From the NCBI RefSeq assembly GCF_001544615.1, contig NZ_FCNV02000004.1, forward strand, positions 248,001 to 312,000: 64,000 nucleotides of DNA, given 5' to 3'. How positions within the stretch are numbered: the first letter of the stretch is position 1; each line of letters opens with the position of its first letter. The translations under genes were made by a program, and so were the position numbers. The DNA is from Caballeronia concitans (GTDB taxonomy: Bacteria > Pseudomonadota > Gammaproteobacteria > Burkholderiales > Burkholderiaceae). The notes beneath the pieces are model-generated. The model was not told the DNA's origin and searched no databases. It was given only the letters and a program-made list of their open reading frames with translations. Below are positions 9,215 through 18,578 of the stretch, piece by piece.

Positions 9215-10567
9215 ATGTCGATGAGCCGCGCCGCCCATCCCGCCGACGTCATGAAGCGCACGAAGGTGCGATACGTCATTCTGTTGCTGATCTTCGCGAT
9301 CACGACGTTCAACTACGCGGACCGCGCCACGTTGTCGGTGACGGGCGCGGCCATGCGCGCCGAATTCGGTTTCGACGCGATCCGCATGGGCTACATCTTC
9401 TCGGCTTTTAGTTGGGCGTATGTGCTGTCGCAGGTGCCGGCAGGCTGGCTGCTCGACCGCTTCGGCGCGCGCCGCGTGTATGCGGCGAGCATCTTCCTGT
9501 GGTCACTTTTCACGCTGCTGCAAAGCGCGATCGGCGTGCTCGGCAGCGCGGCGGCGGCGGTCAGCGCGCTGTTCGCGCTGCGCTTCATGATGGGCGCGGC
9601 CGAAGCGCCCGCGTTTCCGGCCAACGCGAAGGTCGTCGCGAGCTGGTTCCCGACGAAGGAACGCGGCACGGCATCGGCTATTTTCAACTCGGCGCAGTAC
9701 TTCGCCGCTGTCGTGTTCACGCCGCTCATGGCGTGGCTCACGCATGCGTTCGGCTGGCATCACGTGTATATCGTGATGGGCATCGCAGGCCTCATGCTCG
9801 CCGTCGTCTGGCTCTCGGTGATGAAGCATCCCGCCGATCACCCGAAGGTCAACCGCAACGAACTCGAATACATCGAGCAGGGCGGCGGCCTCGTGCGCGG
9901 TCATCAGCGCGCGCGTTCTTCGAGCGATGCCGGTAACGCGAACGCGGTCGGCTGGCCCGTCGTGCGGCAACTGCTCACGAACCGCATGTTGCTCGGCGTG
10001 TATCTCGCGCAGTACTGCATCAACGTGCTCACGTACTTCTTCCTGACGTGGTTCCCCATCTATCTCGTGCAGGCGCGTCACATGACGATTCTGCAAGCGG
10101 GACTCGTCGCGTCTCTGCCGGCCATTTGCGGCTTCTCCGGCGGCGTGCTGGGCGGCGTGCTGTCGGATTCGCTCATCCGGCGCGGCCACTCGCTGACCGT
10201 CGCGCGCAAGGTGCCGATCGTCGGCGGCATGCTGCTGTCGTCGTGCATCATCGGCTGCAACTATGTGAACACGGACTGGATCGTGGTCGCGCTCATGTCG
10301 CTCGCATTCTTCGGCAAGGGCATCGGCGCATTGGGCTGGGCCGTGGTCGCGGACACGTCGCCGAAGGAAGCCATCGGTCTCTCCGGCTCCATCTTCAACA
10401 TGTTCGGCAACATCGCGGGCATCGTGACGCCGATCGTGATCGGCTATCTCGTCGCGAAGACGGGTTCGTTCAACGGGGCGCTCGCGTTCGTGGGCGTCAA
10501 TGCGCTGATCACGGTGTTCAGCTATCTCGTGATCGTTAAGAAGATCGAACGCGTGCAGTTGCGCTGA
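9215..10567 (+). CDS. MFS sugar-acid permease (GudP/GarP-like, ACS family)
   Basis: A 450-residue transporter with 12 predicted membrane helices. The first helix carries the anion:cation symporter signature FNYADRATLSV, and the loop after helix 2 has LLDRFGARRVY. Glucarate and galactarate importers (GudP, GarP) belong to this group. It follows kdgD on the same strand after a 116-nt gap with a hairpin and its own AGGAGG ribosome site. Uptake of glucarate/galactarate fits the two enzymes upstream. The start at 9215 (MSMSRAA) follows the AGGAGG with 5 nt spacing. Confidence 0.9.
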   Translation: MSMSRAAHPADVMKRTKVRYVILLLIFAITTFNYADRATLSVTGAAMRAEFGFDAIRMGYIFSAFSWAYVLSQVPAGWLLDRFGARRVYAASIFLWSLFTLLQSAIGVLGSAAAAVSALFALRFMMGAAEAPAFPANAKVVASWFPTKERGTASAIFNSAQYFAAVVFTPLMAWLTHAFGWHHVYIVMGIAGLMLAVVWLSVMKHPADHPKVNRNELEYIEQGGGLVRGHQRARSSSDAGNANAVGWPVVRQLLTNRMLLGVYLAQYCINVLTYFFLTWFPIYLVQARHMTILQAGLVASLPAICGFSGGVLGGVLSDSLIRRGHSLTVARKVPIVGGMLLSSCIIGCNYVNTDWIVVALMSLAFFGKGIGALGWAVVADTSPKEAIGLSGSIFNMFGNIAGIVTPIVIGYLVAKTGSFNGALAFVGVNALITVFSYLVIVKKIERVQLR

Positions 10568-10584
10568 AGCGCTTCAATGCAAAG

Positions 10585-10615
10585 AAAGAGGCGGCCTTTT
10601 CGGGCCGCCTCTTTT
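10585..10615 (+). terminator. Intrinsic terminator after the sugar-acid permease
   Basis: Perfect 12-bp stem AAAGAGGCGGCC / GGCCGCCTCTTT with a 6-nt loop (TTTTCG) and trailing T residues. The A-rich 5' side may also end the convergent DUF2322 gene. Confidence 0.88.
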
Positions 10616-10625
10616 ACGTCGATGC

Positions 10626-10955
10626 TCAGTCAGCGATCACATCGATCTTCAACGCCTCGCCGCCCGCGACGATCTCCAGCAGGCGATCCACATTCGGATG
10701 CGCGCCCGGTCGATTGCGCGCATCGGCGGTATGTTCGGCGAACACCGCGAGGCCGTGCTCGGCGGCTTTCGCGTCCAGCGTGCCGAAGGCCTGCTTCAGA
10801 TAGTGATACACCGCAAGCGAGCCTTGTTTTCCCGGCTTGTTTTCGATGCTCGCGACAACTGCGCCCGTGCCGTCGATGAGATCGATCCGCTCGATGCCGT
10901 CGATGGAAGGCAATTGGGCAAGGTTATCCTTGAATATGTTGGTCGGCTGAATCAT
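10626..10955 (-). CDS. DUF2322 family protein
   Basis: A 109-residue soluble acidic protein. It opens with IQPTNIFKDNLAQLPSIDGI and ends with an Asp-rich segment, a layout seen in the DUF2322 family of beta- and gamma-proteobacteria; no function is established. The ATG at 10955 is preferred over a GTG three codons upstream because GGAG lies 8 nt before it. It stands alone, convergent with the permease gene and sharing its terminator. Confidence 0.75.
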   Translation of the reverse strand: MIQPTNIFKDNLAQLPSIDGIERIDLIDGTGAVVASIENKPGKQGSLAVYHYLKQAFGTLDAKAAEHGLAVFAEHTADARNRPGAHPNVDRLLEIVAGGEALKIDVIAD

Positions 10956-11051
10956 GAAGCACACTCCGCGTTTGATAGTCGTCTGTCGAGGCGGGGTATC
11001 TTAAACGATGAGCCGGCCGTATCGCGGAATGGAAAGCCATTCAGCCGCAAC

Positions 11052-11075
11052 AAAAAACGGGCGGCATACGGCCCG
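11052..11075 (-). terminator. Likely terminator for the alpha/beta hydrolase gene
   Basis: On the minus strand, CGGGC-N8-GCCCG is followed by six T residues. It lies 55 nt beyond the hydrolase stop. The stem is only 5 bp, so the call is moderate. Confidence 0.55.
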
Positions 11076-11129
11076 AAAGCCGCATGGGGGTCATGAGGAA
11101 ACGCTTTCGCCTCTGACGGCAGCCAATCA

Positions 11130-12155
11130 TCACATGCGATCCACCGCCATCACCGCGTCCGCGAACGCCTTCGGCGCCTCTTGCGGCAAGTTATGCCCGA
11201 TGCCGCCGCCCACATCGACATGGCGATACTTGCCCGTGAACTTCTTCGCATACGCCGAAGGGTTAGGATGCGGCGCGCCGTTGGCATCGCCTTCCATCGT
11301 GATGGTCGGAACGGTGATCGGCGGCGCCGCGGCGAGGCGCTTCTCCAGCGCGTCGTATTGCGGCTCGCCTTCCACGAGTCCCAGACGCCAGCGATAGTTG
11401 TGTATGACGACCGCGACGTGATCCGGATTGTCGAACGCTTGCGCGGAGCGCTCGAACGTCGCATCGTCGAAATGCCATTGTGGCGATGCGGTCTGCCAGA
11501 TCAGCTTCGAGAACTCACGCCGATTCGCTTCATAACCCGCGCGGCCACGCTCGGTCGAGAAGTAAAACTGATACCACCACGCGAACTCGGCCTTCGGCGG
11601 CAACGGCGCGCGATTCGCCTCCTGGCTGCCGATCAGATATCCGCTCACCGACACGAGCGCCTTGCAGCGTTCCGGCCACAGCGCGGCCATGATGTCCGCC
11701 GTGCGCGCGCCCCAGTCGAAGCCCGCGATGAGCGCCTTCTGAATGCGCAACGCATCCATCAGCGCGATGATGTCCACCGCGACGACCGCCTGCTGACCGT
11801 TGCGCGGCGTATCGGCGGAAAGGAAGCGCGTCGTGCCGTAGCCGCGCAAGTAAGGCACGATCACGCGATACCCCGCCGACGCGAGTATCGGCGCGACTTC
11901 GGCGAAGGCATGGATATCGTAGGGCCAGCCGTGCAGCAGGATCACCGGCGGGCCGTTCTCCGGACCGGCCTGCGCATAGCCGATATCGAGCGTGCCCGCG
12001 TTGATCTGACGAATCTCACCGAACGACGATTCCGCATTCGTCGCGCGTGCCGACTGCGCGCGCACGAGGCCGCTGAACCCCAGTTGCATGACGCCGATGC
12101 TGGCGACCGTCGCGCCCAGCAAGCGCCGACGCGATGCGTTGATTGAGTCAGTCAT
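11130..12155 (-). CDS. Tat-exported alpha/beta hydrolase (epoxide hydrolase-like)
   Basis: A 341-residue protein. The N-terminus has a twin-arginine signal (SRRRLLGATVAS) and a hydrophobic stretch ending near RAQSARA. The alpha/beta-hydrolase core follows: oxyanion loop HGWPYD near residue 75, nucleophile elbow GFDWGAR (Asp nucleophile) near 145, and a catalytic His in GGIGHNLPQE near 320. An Asp nucleophile places it with epoxide hydrolases and haloalkane dehalogenases. The ATG at 12155 has GGGAG 7 nt upstream. It is divergent from a LysR gene with a dyad between them, so that regulator probably controls it. Confidence 0.87.
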   Translation of the reverse strand: MTDSINASRRRLLGATVASIGVMQLGFSGLVRAQSARATNAESSFGEIRQINAGTLDIGYAQAGPENGPPVILLHGWPYDIHAFAEVAPILASAGYRVIVPYLRGYGTTRFLSADTPRNGQQAVVAVDIIALMDALRIQKALIAGFDWGARTADIMAALWPERCKALVSVSGYLIGSQEANRAPLPPKAEFAWWYQFYFSTERGRAGYEANRREFSKLIWQTASPQWHFDDATFERSAQAFDNPDHVAVVIHNYRWRLGLVEGEPQYDALEKRLAAAPPITVPTITMEGDANGAPHPNPSAYAKKFTGKYRHVDVGGGIGHNLPQEAPKAFADAVMAVDRM

Positions 12156-12238
12156 GATGCGTCTCCCGATGAGCGTTTCGATAGCGTTCATATTGGCCGC
12201 ATCGAACCGTGCGAGCAAGAGCAACAAAGTTCACGTAT

Positions 12239-12257
12239 CGTTGCTTGGTGAGCAACG
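12239..12257. promoter_or_regulatory. LysR-type dyad CGTTGCT-N5-AGCAACG
   Basis: A perfect 7-bp inverted repeat with a 5-nt spacer that fits the T-N11-A rule for LysR boxes. It lies 21 nt before the LysR start and 83 nt before the divergent hydrolase start, as expected for an autoregulatory/activating site. Confidence 0.7.
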
Positions 12258-12278
12258 CATCGACAACAGAGGATTGCC

Positions 12279-13220
12279 ATGCGCGAAATCAATCAGCAGC
12301 GTCTGCGCTACTTCAACGAGGTGCTCGCGCACGGCACCATTCGCGGCGCGGCAGATCATCTGAACACGTCGCCATCCGTCATCGCGCGGCAAATCAAGCT
12401 GCTGGAACATGAACTCGACACGACGCTCTTCGACCGCGAAGCGCGCGGCGTGCGGCCGACCGAAGCGGCGTTTCATCTGCTCGAATTCTGGCGTGGGTAT
12501 CGGTCGCAACAGGAGAAGCTCGAAGACCGGCTGCACGCGTTGAAAGGGCTACAGCAGGGCGATATCCGCATCGCGGTCAGCGAAGGTTATGTGGACACGC
12601 TCGTCGACGATGTGCTCGCGCCCTTCTGCGCGCAATATCCCGGATTGAATATCGCGGTAGACATGCTCGCCGTCGATGACGTGATCGACGAAGTCGCGCA
12701 AAGCCGCGCGCATATCGGGCTGGCGTATAACCCGCCGCCGCATCCGCGCATCGAGATTCGCGCGAGTTCCGCGCAGCCCGTGGTGGTGCTCGCGCGGCGC
12801 GATCATCCATTGGTCGCGCGCCGCGGCGCGATACATATCGGCGATCTGCTCGACCATCCGCTCGCGCTGATGCCGCCTTCCTTCGGCATCGGCCATGTCG
12901 TGAAGATGATCGAGATGACGGACAACATCGCCATTCGCGCGACGCTCACGACCAACTCGCTTTCGGCATTGAAGCGGATGGTGAGCGCGGGCAACTTCGT
13001 CACGCTGATCGGTGCGTTCGCGGCTTATCGCGAGATTGCGAGCGGCGAGATGAAGACCGTGCCGATTGCGCATCCCGTCCTCGAGAATACGCATGCGCGC
13101 GTCCTCGTGAAGGCGGGCAGACCGCTCGCGGCGGGACCGCATGAGCTATTGCAATGGATGTTGGATCGCATGCCCATGTTCAGCACGCGCGATACGCCCA
13201 GGAAGAAGCGGCGGCGATAG
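12279..13220 (+). CDS. LysR-family transcriptional regulator
   Basis: A 313-residue protein with an N-terminal winged HTH (residues 5-65; [20 protein letters not shown] is the recognition region) and a periplasmic-binding-like effector domain from about residue 92. The start has AGAGG 7 nt upstream. It is divergent from the exported alpha/beta hydrolase and preceded by a perfect LysR dyad, so it probably regulates that gene and itself. The effector is unknown. The C-terminus is unusually basic (DTPRKKRRR). Confidence 0.92.
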   Translation: MREINQQRLRYFNEVLAHGTIRGAADHLNTSPSVIARQIKLLEHELDTTLFDREARGVRPTEAAFHLLEFWRGYRSQQEKLEDRLHALKGLQQGDIRIAVSEGYVDTLVDDVLAPFCAQYPGLNIAVDMLAVDDVIDEVAQSRAHIGLAYNPPPHPRIEIRASSAQPVVVLARRDHPLVARRGAIHIGDLLDHPLALMPPSFGIGHVVKMIEMTDNIAIRATLTTNSLSALKRMVSAGNFVTLIGAFAAYREIASGEMKTVPIAHPVLENTHARVLVKAGRPLAAGPHELLQWMLDRMPMFSTRDTPRKKRRR

Positions 13221-13232
13221 CGCGCCGTGCTT

Positions 13233-15512
13233 TCAGCGCACGGTTTCCGCTTCCGCACAGCCGATCTGCTCCATCAACGTATCGAGCGCGACGGGCCGCG
13301 CACGCAGGAAGCCCTGCATCTTGTCGCAGCCTGCTTGCCTGAGATGCTCGAGTTGCTCGCGCGTCTCGACGCCTTCGGCCACCACGGTCACGCCGAGCTT
13401 GTGCGCGAGATCGATCACGCCTTCCACGACGGTTCGCATCATCGCGTCGGTGGCGATGTTGTCGACGAACGACTTATCGAGCTTCAGCACATCGGGCCGG
13501 AAACGCGCGAGATAGCTGAGACTCGAATAGCCGGTGCCGAAATCGTCGATGGCAATGCGCACGCCCATTGCGCGGATGCGGGCGAGCACTTCCTGCGCAT
13601 CGTCGATATTTTCGATTAATGCGGACTCCGTAATTTCCAGGGTGATGCAGCCCGAATCGATGCCGCATCGCTTCATCGCATGCAAGAGCACGGACACGAG
13701 ACGCGGATCGCGGAACTGCTTCGGCGACACGTTCACGGCCACCGAGCGCACACCGGGCGCGGCCACCGCGAGACGGCCGGCCGCCTGCACGGCTTCGCGA
13801 ATGATCCAGTGTCCCGCTTCGACAATCAGCCCGCTCTCTTCGAGCACCGGCACGAACTCGCCCGGCGCAATGAGTCCGAGCTGCGGATGATCCCAGCGCA
13901 GCAGCGCTTCGACGCCCGCGAGCGCGCCCGTCTCCACGCAATATTGCGGCTGATAGTGCAGCAGGAAGCGGTTGCCGCGAATGGCGTCGTGCAGCTCGGA
14001 CTCGAGATGCGCGCGCGCCAGATCGCCCTTTTCGCTTTCGCCGAACACGCGAAACGCGTTGCGTCCGGCGCGCTTCGCGGCGTACATCGCCATGTCGGCG
14101 CTGATGAACAGGTCCTCGGGCGTGCGGCCATGATCGGGATAGAGCGCCACGCCCGTCGAGCAGGTCATGGTGACGGTGCGGCAACCCACCTTGATCGGAC
14201 GATGACACGCCACCGCAAGGCGCCTGCACGCGCGCTCGATGCGTTCCTGGTCGAAGCGGCCCGGCAAGATGACGGTGAATTCGTCGCCGCCGGGGCGTCC
14301 CGCCACCGCGCCTTCCGGTATTGCTTCGGCGATGCGCGCCGCGATCGCCTTGAGCACGGCATCGCCTGCGCTGTGGCCCGCGGTATCGTTGATGGACTTG
14401 AAGCGGTCGATATCGATGAACAGATATGCGAACGGCTCGCCCGATGCGCAGCGTTCCACGAGCGCATCGGTCATGGCGTTGCGGTTGCGCAGGCCCGTGA
14501 GATTGTCGATGTTCGCCAGCCGATGCAATTCCTGCAGACGCATGCGCTCGTCGGTGGCATCGACGCAGACGCTCACCACGCGCGACACCGCGCCGTCCTC
14601 GTTCACCGGATAGATGTCCGCGCGCACCCAGCGCGTGCGTTCATCGGGCAGACATAGACGGAAGTAGCTCTGCGAAGGCGCGCCCGTGTTCACGGCTTCG
14701 CGCATCTTGCTGCGCAGGCTCGGGAAATCGTCGGCATGCACGCGCTGCATCCACGCGGTCTTGTCGGCTTCGAGCGCGGCCACCGGCATTTCCCACATGC
14801 GCTCGAATGCGGAACTCACGTGAAGCAGTTCGCCGAAGTCATGCGTCGTGGTCCAGAAGACGGCATCGACGTGATCTTCCATGTCTTTCTGCACGCGCGC
14901 ATTGCCGCGCAGTTCTTCGATGAGCGCGACTTCCGCCGTGATGTCGCGCGACTTGCACAGCACCGAGACCACGCGGCCCGCTTCGCCATAAACCGGCGCG
15001 AAGCTCGACGTCCACCATTTGAGCGAACCCGTCATGGTTCGGTACGCGCCCGAAAACGAGGTCGATTCACCCGCCTTCGCGCGTTCGAACGCATTGCGCG
15101 CATCGGGGACGTCCCAGGTGGCGATCCAGTCCATGCCGACGATATCGCGCGCGCACGACGCATCGATCAGCTTGCGGCCCACGTCCGAGATGCACACGAC
15201 GCGGCCGTCGAGATCGAGCAGCTTGAGGCAGTCTTCCGCGATGGAAAGCAGTCCGTTCGAAAGCTGTTGCGCGGCGAAGATCTGCCGCCGCCATTGAAAC
15301 ATCTGGTGAATGAGCGTCATCCCGGCGGCCACTGCCGCGCCGAGCAGCACGTTCCAGGGCAGCGGCACGAACGGCGTCATCAACGCGACGAGCGCGACGC
15401 CCAGGATGGGCAGTGCGAACGCGTCGAGGCGGCGCACGCATGCAATGTACGGAAATCGCCAGGCGACCGTTTCGCCGATCGTCCCGAGAAAATCGCTCGC
15501 TCTCTCCTGCAC
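13233..15512 (-). CDS. GGDEF-EAL bifunctional c-di-GMP protein with PAS sensors
   Basis: A 759-residue membrane protein. Two hydrophobic helices lie at about residues 30-70, then two PAS-like domains (about 85-200 and 205-325), a GGDEF domain with an intact GGDEF motif near residue 408 and an EAL domain. The EAL domain keeps EALLRW near 535, DDFGTGYSS near 654 and the late AEGVET, so phosphodiesterase activity is likely. No RxxD inhibitory site precedes GGDEF. It would make and/or degrade c-di-GMP in response to an unknown signal. The start is a GTG with a weak GGA upstream. A soluble hybrid kinase gene lies next upstream on the same strand. Confidence 0.92.
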   Translation of the reverse strand: MQERASDFLGTIGETVAWRFPYIACVRRLDAFALPILGVALVALMTPFVPLPWNVLLGAAVAAGMTLIHQMFQWRRQIFAAQQLSNGLLSIAEDCLKLLDLDGRVVCISDVGRKLIDASCARDIVGMDWIATWDVPDARNAFERAKAGESTSFSGAYRTMTGSLKWWTSSFAPVYGEAGRVVSVLCKSRDITAEVALIEELRGNARVQKDMEDHVDAVFWTTTHDFGELLHVSSAFERMWEMPVAALEADKTAWMQRVHADDFPSLRSKMREAVNTGAPSQSYFRLCLPDERTRWVRADIYPVNEDGAVSRVVSVCVDATDERMRLQELHRLANIDNLTGLRNRNAMTDALVERCASGEPFAYLFIDIDRFKSINDTAGHSAGDAVLKAIAARIAEAIPEGAVAGRPGGDEFTVILPGRFDQERIERACRRLAVACHRPIKVGCRTVTMTCSTGVALYPDHGRTPEDLFISADMAMYAAKRAGRNAFRVFGESEKGDLARAHLESELHDAIRGNRFLLHYQPQYCVETGALAGVEALLRWDHPQLGLIAPGEFVPVLEESGLIVEAGHWIIREAVQAAGRLAVAAPGVRSVAVNVSPKQFRDPRLVSVLLHAMKRCGIDSGCITLEITESALIENIDDAQEVLARIRAMGVRIAIDDFGTGYSSLSYLARFRPDVLKLDKSFVDNIATDAMMRTVVEGVIDLAHKLGVTVVAEGVETREQLEHLRQAGCDKMQGFLRARPVALDTLMEQIGCAEAETVR

Positions 15513-15582
15513 CGCTTTTATTCCTTTCCGACGTGATCCACGTGAAGCGCCTTGGTGCTTATCGGCGGTGTCGGGAAAGTCT

Positions 15583-17760
15583 TTAGCGGGACGGTTTCAA
15601 TGCATCGAGCGCCGCCGCCTTGAGCGCCGCCGCGATTTCCTTGGCGAGCGCTTCCGCGCGATACGGCTTGCTCATCAGCGTCACGTTGCTGCGCAGGACG
15701 CCGTCGCGCGAAATCACGTCGCGCGTGTAGCCGGATACGTATATGACCGGCACCGGGCGGCGCTGCGCGAGCGCCCATTCGGCGAGATCGGCGCACTTGA
15801 CCTTGCCCGGCATCACGACATCCGTGAGGATCAGATCCACGCCGATACCGCTTTGGAGCACGCTCATCGCGGCATCGCCGTTGGACGCCTTGAGCACCGT
15901 GTACTGCATCGCTTCGAGGATCCCGACCGTCGACGAAAGTACGGCAGGATCGTCATCGACGACGAGCACCGTTGCGCCGCCCGTGACCGTCGCGAGCGCG
16001 CTCTTCACGGCGGGCGCGGCTTCGTCGGCGAAACTGCGCGGGAAATAGAGCTGGATGGTCGTGCCCGCGCCGACCGTGCTCGATATGTCGATATGCCCGC
16101 CCGACTGCTTCACGAAGCCGAACACCATGCTGAGGCCGAGGCCCGTGCCATGACCTTCCGGCTTCGTCGTGAAGAACGGCTCGAACGCGCGCTCGAGCAC
16201 GTCGGCGGGCATGCCCGAGCCGGTATCGGACACGGACAGGCGCACGTATTCGCCGGGCGACAGATCGAGACCGGCGCAGGCGGCTTGATCGAGCACGTCG
16301 TTGCTGCACGCGAGCGTGAAGCGGCCGTCGCCGCGAATGGCGTCGCGTGCGTTGATCGCGAGATTGAGCAGCGCGTTTTCAAGCTGATTCCGATCGACGC
16401 AGAAATTCCACGGATCGTTCACGATCTTCGTCTCGATCAACACCGACGCGCCCACGGCGTGCTGCAACAGCTCGCGCATTTCATCGAAGAGCCGCCGCGG
16501 ATTGATGACCACGGGCGACTGCGGCTGCCTTCGCGCGAATGACAGCAATTGCGACGCGAGCTTCGCGCCGCGCTGCACGGCTTCCATCGCGGCGTTCAGT
16601 CGAAGCGGCACGCGCGGGTCCGTGGGCGGCAGATAGCGCAGCAGTTCCAGATTGCCGCTGATGGCCTGCAGCGTGTTGTTGAAGTCGTGCGCGACACCGC
16701 CGGTCATCGCACCGAGCGCTTCCATCTTCAGGCTTTGACGCAACTGCGCCTCCACCGCGACGCGCGCGGCGACCGCCTCGGATATCTTGTCTTCGAGCCC
16801 GCGCGTGAGTTCCTTGAGACTTTCTTCCGCGATCCGCCGATCATGAATATCGATGATCACGCCCGGAAAGCGCGACGGCTGCCCGTGTTCGTCGTAGTCG
16901 CAGCGGCCGGTCGCGAGAATCCACGTCCATCCGCCGCCAGGGGCGCGAATGCGATATTCCGCCCGATACGGCACGCCTTCGCGCACGGTGCGCTCGATGA
17001 GCGCGCTCACATGCGGAAGATCGACGGGATGCACGGTGCCGAGCGCCGCTTCGAGCGGCCAGCCTTCTTCCAGTTGCTCGGGCGGAACGGCGAAGGTGCG
17101 GGCGAACCGCCCGTCGCCGCGAACGCGGTTATTCGGAATGTCCCACACGAAGAGGCCGAGCACCGCGCCGGAATTGAGCGCGAGATGCAGGCGTTCGTTG
17201 GCGTCGGCGGCCACGGCCTCCGCTTCCGTGCGGCTTTGTTCGAGCATCACGCGCTCGGTCGTTTCGACGACGATCGCCAGCACGCCGAGCGGCACGCCTT
17301 CACTGGATGCAACGGGGCTGTAGTGCAGATCGAGCCACACTTGCGCGGGCTTGTCGCCGCGTTCGAGCATGAAGTCGATGTCGTGATAAGACAGCGCTTC
17401 GCCGCGCAACCCCGTATCCACCACGTTGCGATTGAACGCCGCGCCTTCGGGCCACGCTTTTTCGATCGGCATGCCGAGTATGGCGGGATGCCGCGGGCCG
17501 GAAAACGCGGCGTAGGCGTCGTTGTAGAGCAGCGTGCCTTCCTTGCCCCACAGCACGGCCATCGGCAACGCATTGCGCAATATGATCTGCACGACGGAGG
17601 TGAGCGCTTGCGGCCATTCGTCGATGGAACCGAGCGGCGTCGTGGTCCAGTCGAAGCTGCGAATGGCGCGCCCCGCCTCGCCGAACCATGAGTCGAATGT
17701 CGGGTGATCGGAAACGTTCAAAATCAAAAGCCGGCCCTTATGCTGAGAAAACCATCGCAC
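15583..17760 (-). CDS. Soluble PAS hybrid histidine kinase with C-terminal receiver
   Basis: A 725-residue protein without membrane segments. Two PAS domains occupy about residues 20-165 and 175-325. The dimerisation domain carries the phospho-acceptor His in GGVAHDFNNTLQ near 357. The ATPase domain has NALLNLAINARDAI, DTGSGMP and GHGTGLGLSMV. A receiver follows at about 595-715, with the phospho-acceptor Asp in LILTDVVMPG near 646. This layout is common in cytosolic sensors of redox or light state. The GTG start at 17760 is uncertain, since internal TTG codons could also serve. The adjacent GGDEF-EAL gene suggests the two act in one circuit. Confidence 0.9.
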   Translation of the reverse strand: MRWFSQHKGRLLILNVSDHPTFDSWFGEAGRAIRSFDWTTTPLGSIDEWPQALTSVVQIILRNALPMAVLWGKEGTLLYNDAYAAFSGPRHPAILGMPIEKAWPEGAAFNRNVVDTGLRGEALSYHDIDFMLERGDKPAQVWLDLHYSPVASSEGVPLGVLAIVVETTERVMLEQSRTEAEAVAADANERLHLALNSGAVLGLFVWDIPNNRVRGDGRFARTFAVPPEQLEEGWPLEAALGTVHPVDLPHVSALIERTVREGVPYRAEYRIRAPGGGWTWILATGRCDYDEHGQPSRFPGVIIDIHDRRIAEESLKELTRGLEDKISEAVAARVAVEAQLRQSLKMEALGAMTGGVAHDFNNTLQAISGNLELLRYLPPTDPRVPLRLNAAMEAVQRGAKLASQLLSFARRQPQSPVVINPRRLFDEMRELLQHAVGASVLIETKIVNDPWNFCVDRNQLENALLNLAINARDAIRGDGRFTLACSNDVLDQAACAGLDLSPGEYVRLSVSDTGSGMPADVLERAFEPFFTTKPEGHGTGLGLSMVFGFVKQSGGHIDISSTVGAGTTIQLYFPRSFADEAAPAVKSALATVTGGATVLVVDDDPAVLSSTVGILEAMQYTVLKASNGDAAMSVLQSGIGVDLILTDVVMPGKVKCADLAEWALAQRRPVPVIYVSGYTRDVISRDGVLRSNVTLMSKPYRAEALAKEIAAALKAAALDALKPSR

Positions 17761-17893
17761 GCGGTCTCACCATTCGAGCGATTCGAGCGATGCGCGCCAG
17801 TTCGTCAGCATAAAGGCTAATTCCGCGTCGCGCGACAGGATGTGTTGCGTCGTCTCGCCCGCGGCACGCATCGCTATCGACGGCTTCCGCGCG

Positions 17894-18532
17894 TCACTGC
17901 GCTTTGGGCTTTCGAACGGCGCGCACTTTCCCCGTTCGGCCGCCGCCGCAAAAGAAGCGGTCCGCGCCGTCCGATTCGAGTCCCGACACCGCGACGCCCT
18001 CCGGCATGTCGAGGCGTTCGATGACTTCCCCGGTGCGGGCATCGATATGCCGGATGTCGCTTTCGTCGCCTTCCCACGTTCCGTGCCACAGTTCGCCGTC
18101 CACCCACGTCACGCCCGTCACGAAGCGGTTCGATTCGATGGTGCGCAACACCGCGCCGCTCGCGGGATCGATCTGATGAATCCGCCGCTCGCGATATTGC
18201 CCGACCCACAGCGTGCCTTCGCCCCACGCGAGTCCCGAGTCGGCGCCGCCGCCCGGCGCGGGAATCGTCGAAAGCACGCGACCTGTTTCGGGTTCGATCT
18301 TCTGGATGCGATCCTCGGCGATCTGATACAGATACTCGCCGTCGAAGGCCGTGCCCGCATGCGCCGGCACGTCGATCTTTCGTTGCAGCGCGCCGCTCTC
18401 GGGGTCCAGCGCGTTGAGCGTGTCGCCGGCGGCGAACCACACGGCGTGGCCATCGTAGGTCAGGCCGTGCACGGCTTCCACTTCGGGAAAAGGCCCATAT
18501 TCACGGATGATTTCTGCTTTCGCGTGTTTCAT
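17894..18532 (-). CDS. Beta-propeller protein, glutamine-cyclotransferase/Vgb-like
   Basis: A 212-residue cytosolic protein built of repeated beta-strand units, each with a pattern like GLTYDGHAVWFAAGDTLNAL and GLAWGEGTLWVGQY. The WxG and IDPxSG spacing recalls six-bladed propellers of the Vgb/glutamine-cyclotransferase/SMP-30 type. It has no signal peptide and no evident catalytic residues, so no reaction is assigned. The start at 18532 has GAGGA 8 nt upstream. It shares direction with the kinase and GGDEF-EAL genes, but the 133-nt gap leaves operon membership open. Confidence 0.72.
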   Translation of the reverse strand: MKHAKAEIIREYGPFPEVEAVHGLTYDGHAVWFAAGDTLNALDPESGALQRKIDVPAHAGTAFDGEYLYQIAEDRIQKIEPETGRVLSTIPAPGGGADSGLAWGEGTLWVGQYRERRIHQIDPASGAVLRTIESNRFVTGVTWVDGELWHGTWEGDESDIRHIDARTGEVIERLDMPEGVAVSGLESDGADRFFCGGGRTGKVRAVRKPKAQ

Positions 18533-18578
18533 GTGTGTGTCCTCGCTCGTTTGCATCGGCTCGATGCATGAGTCGATG

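Noticed and set aside
17767-18042. Small minus-strand gene between the hybrid kinase and the beta-propeller gene
   Set aside because: It overlaps the propeller gene end, has no ribosome site and an atypical Arg/Ser-rich composition.
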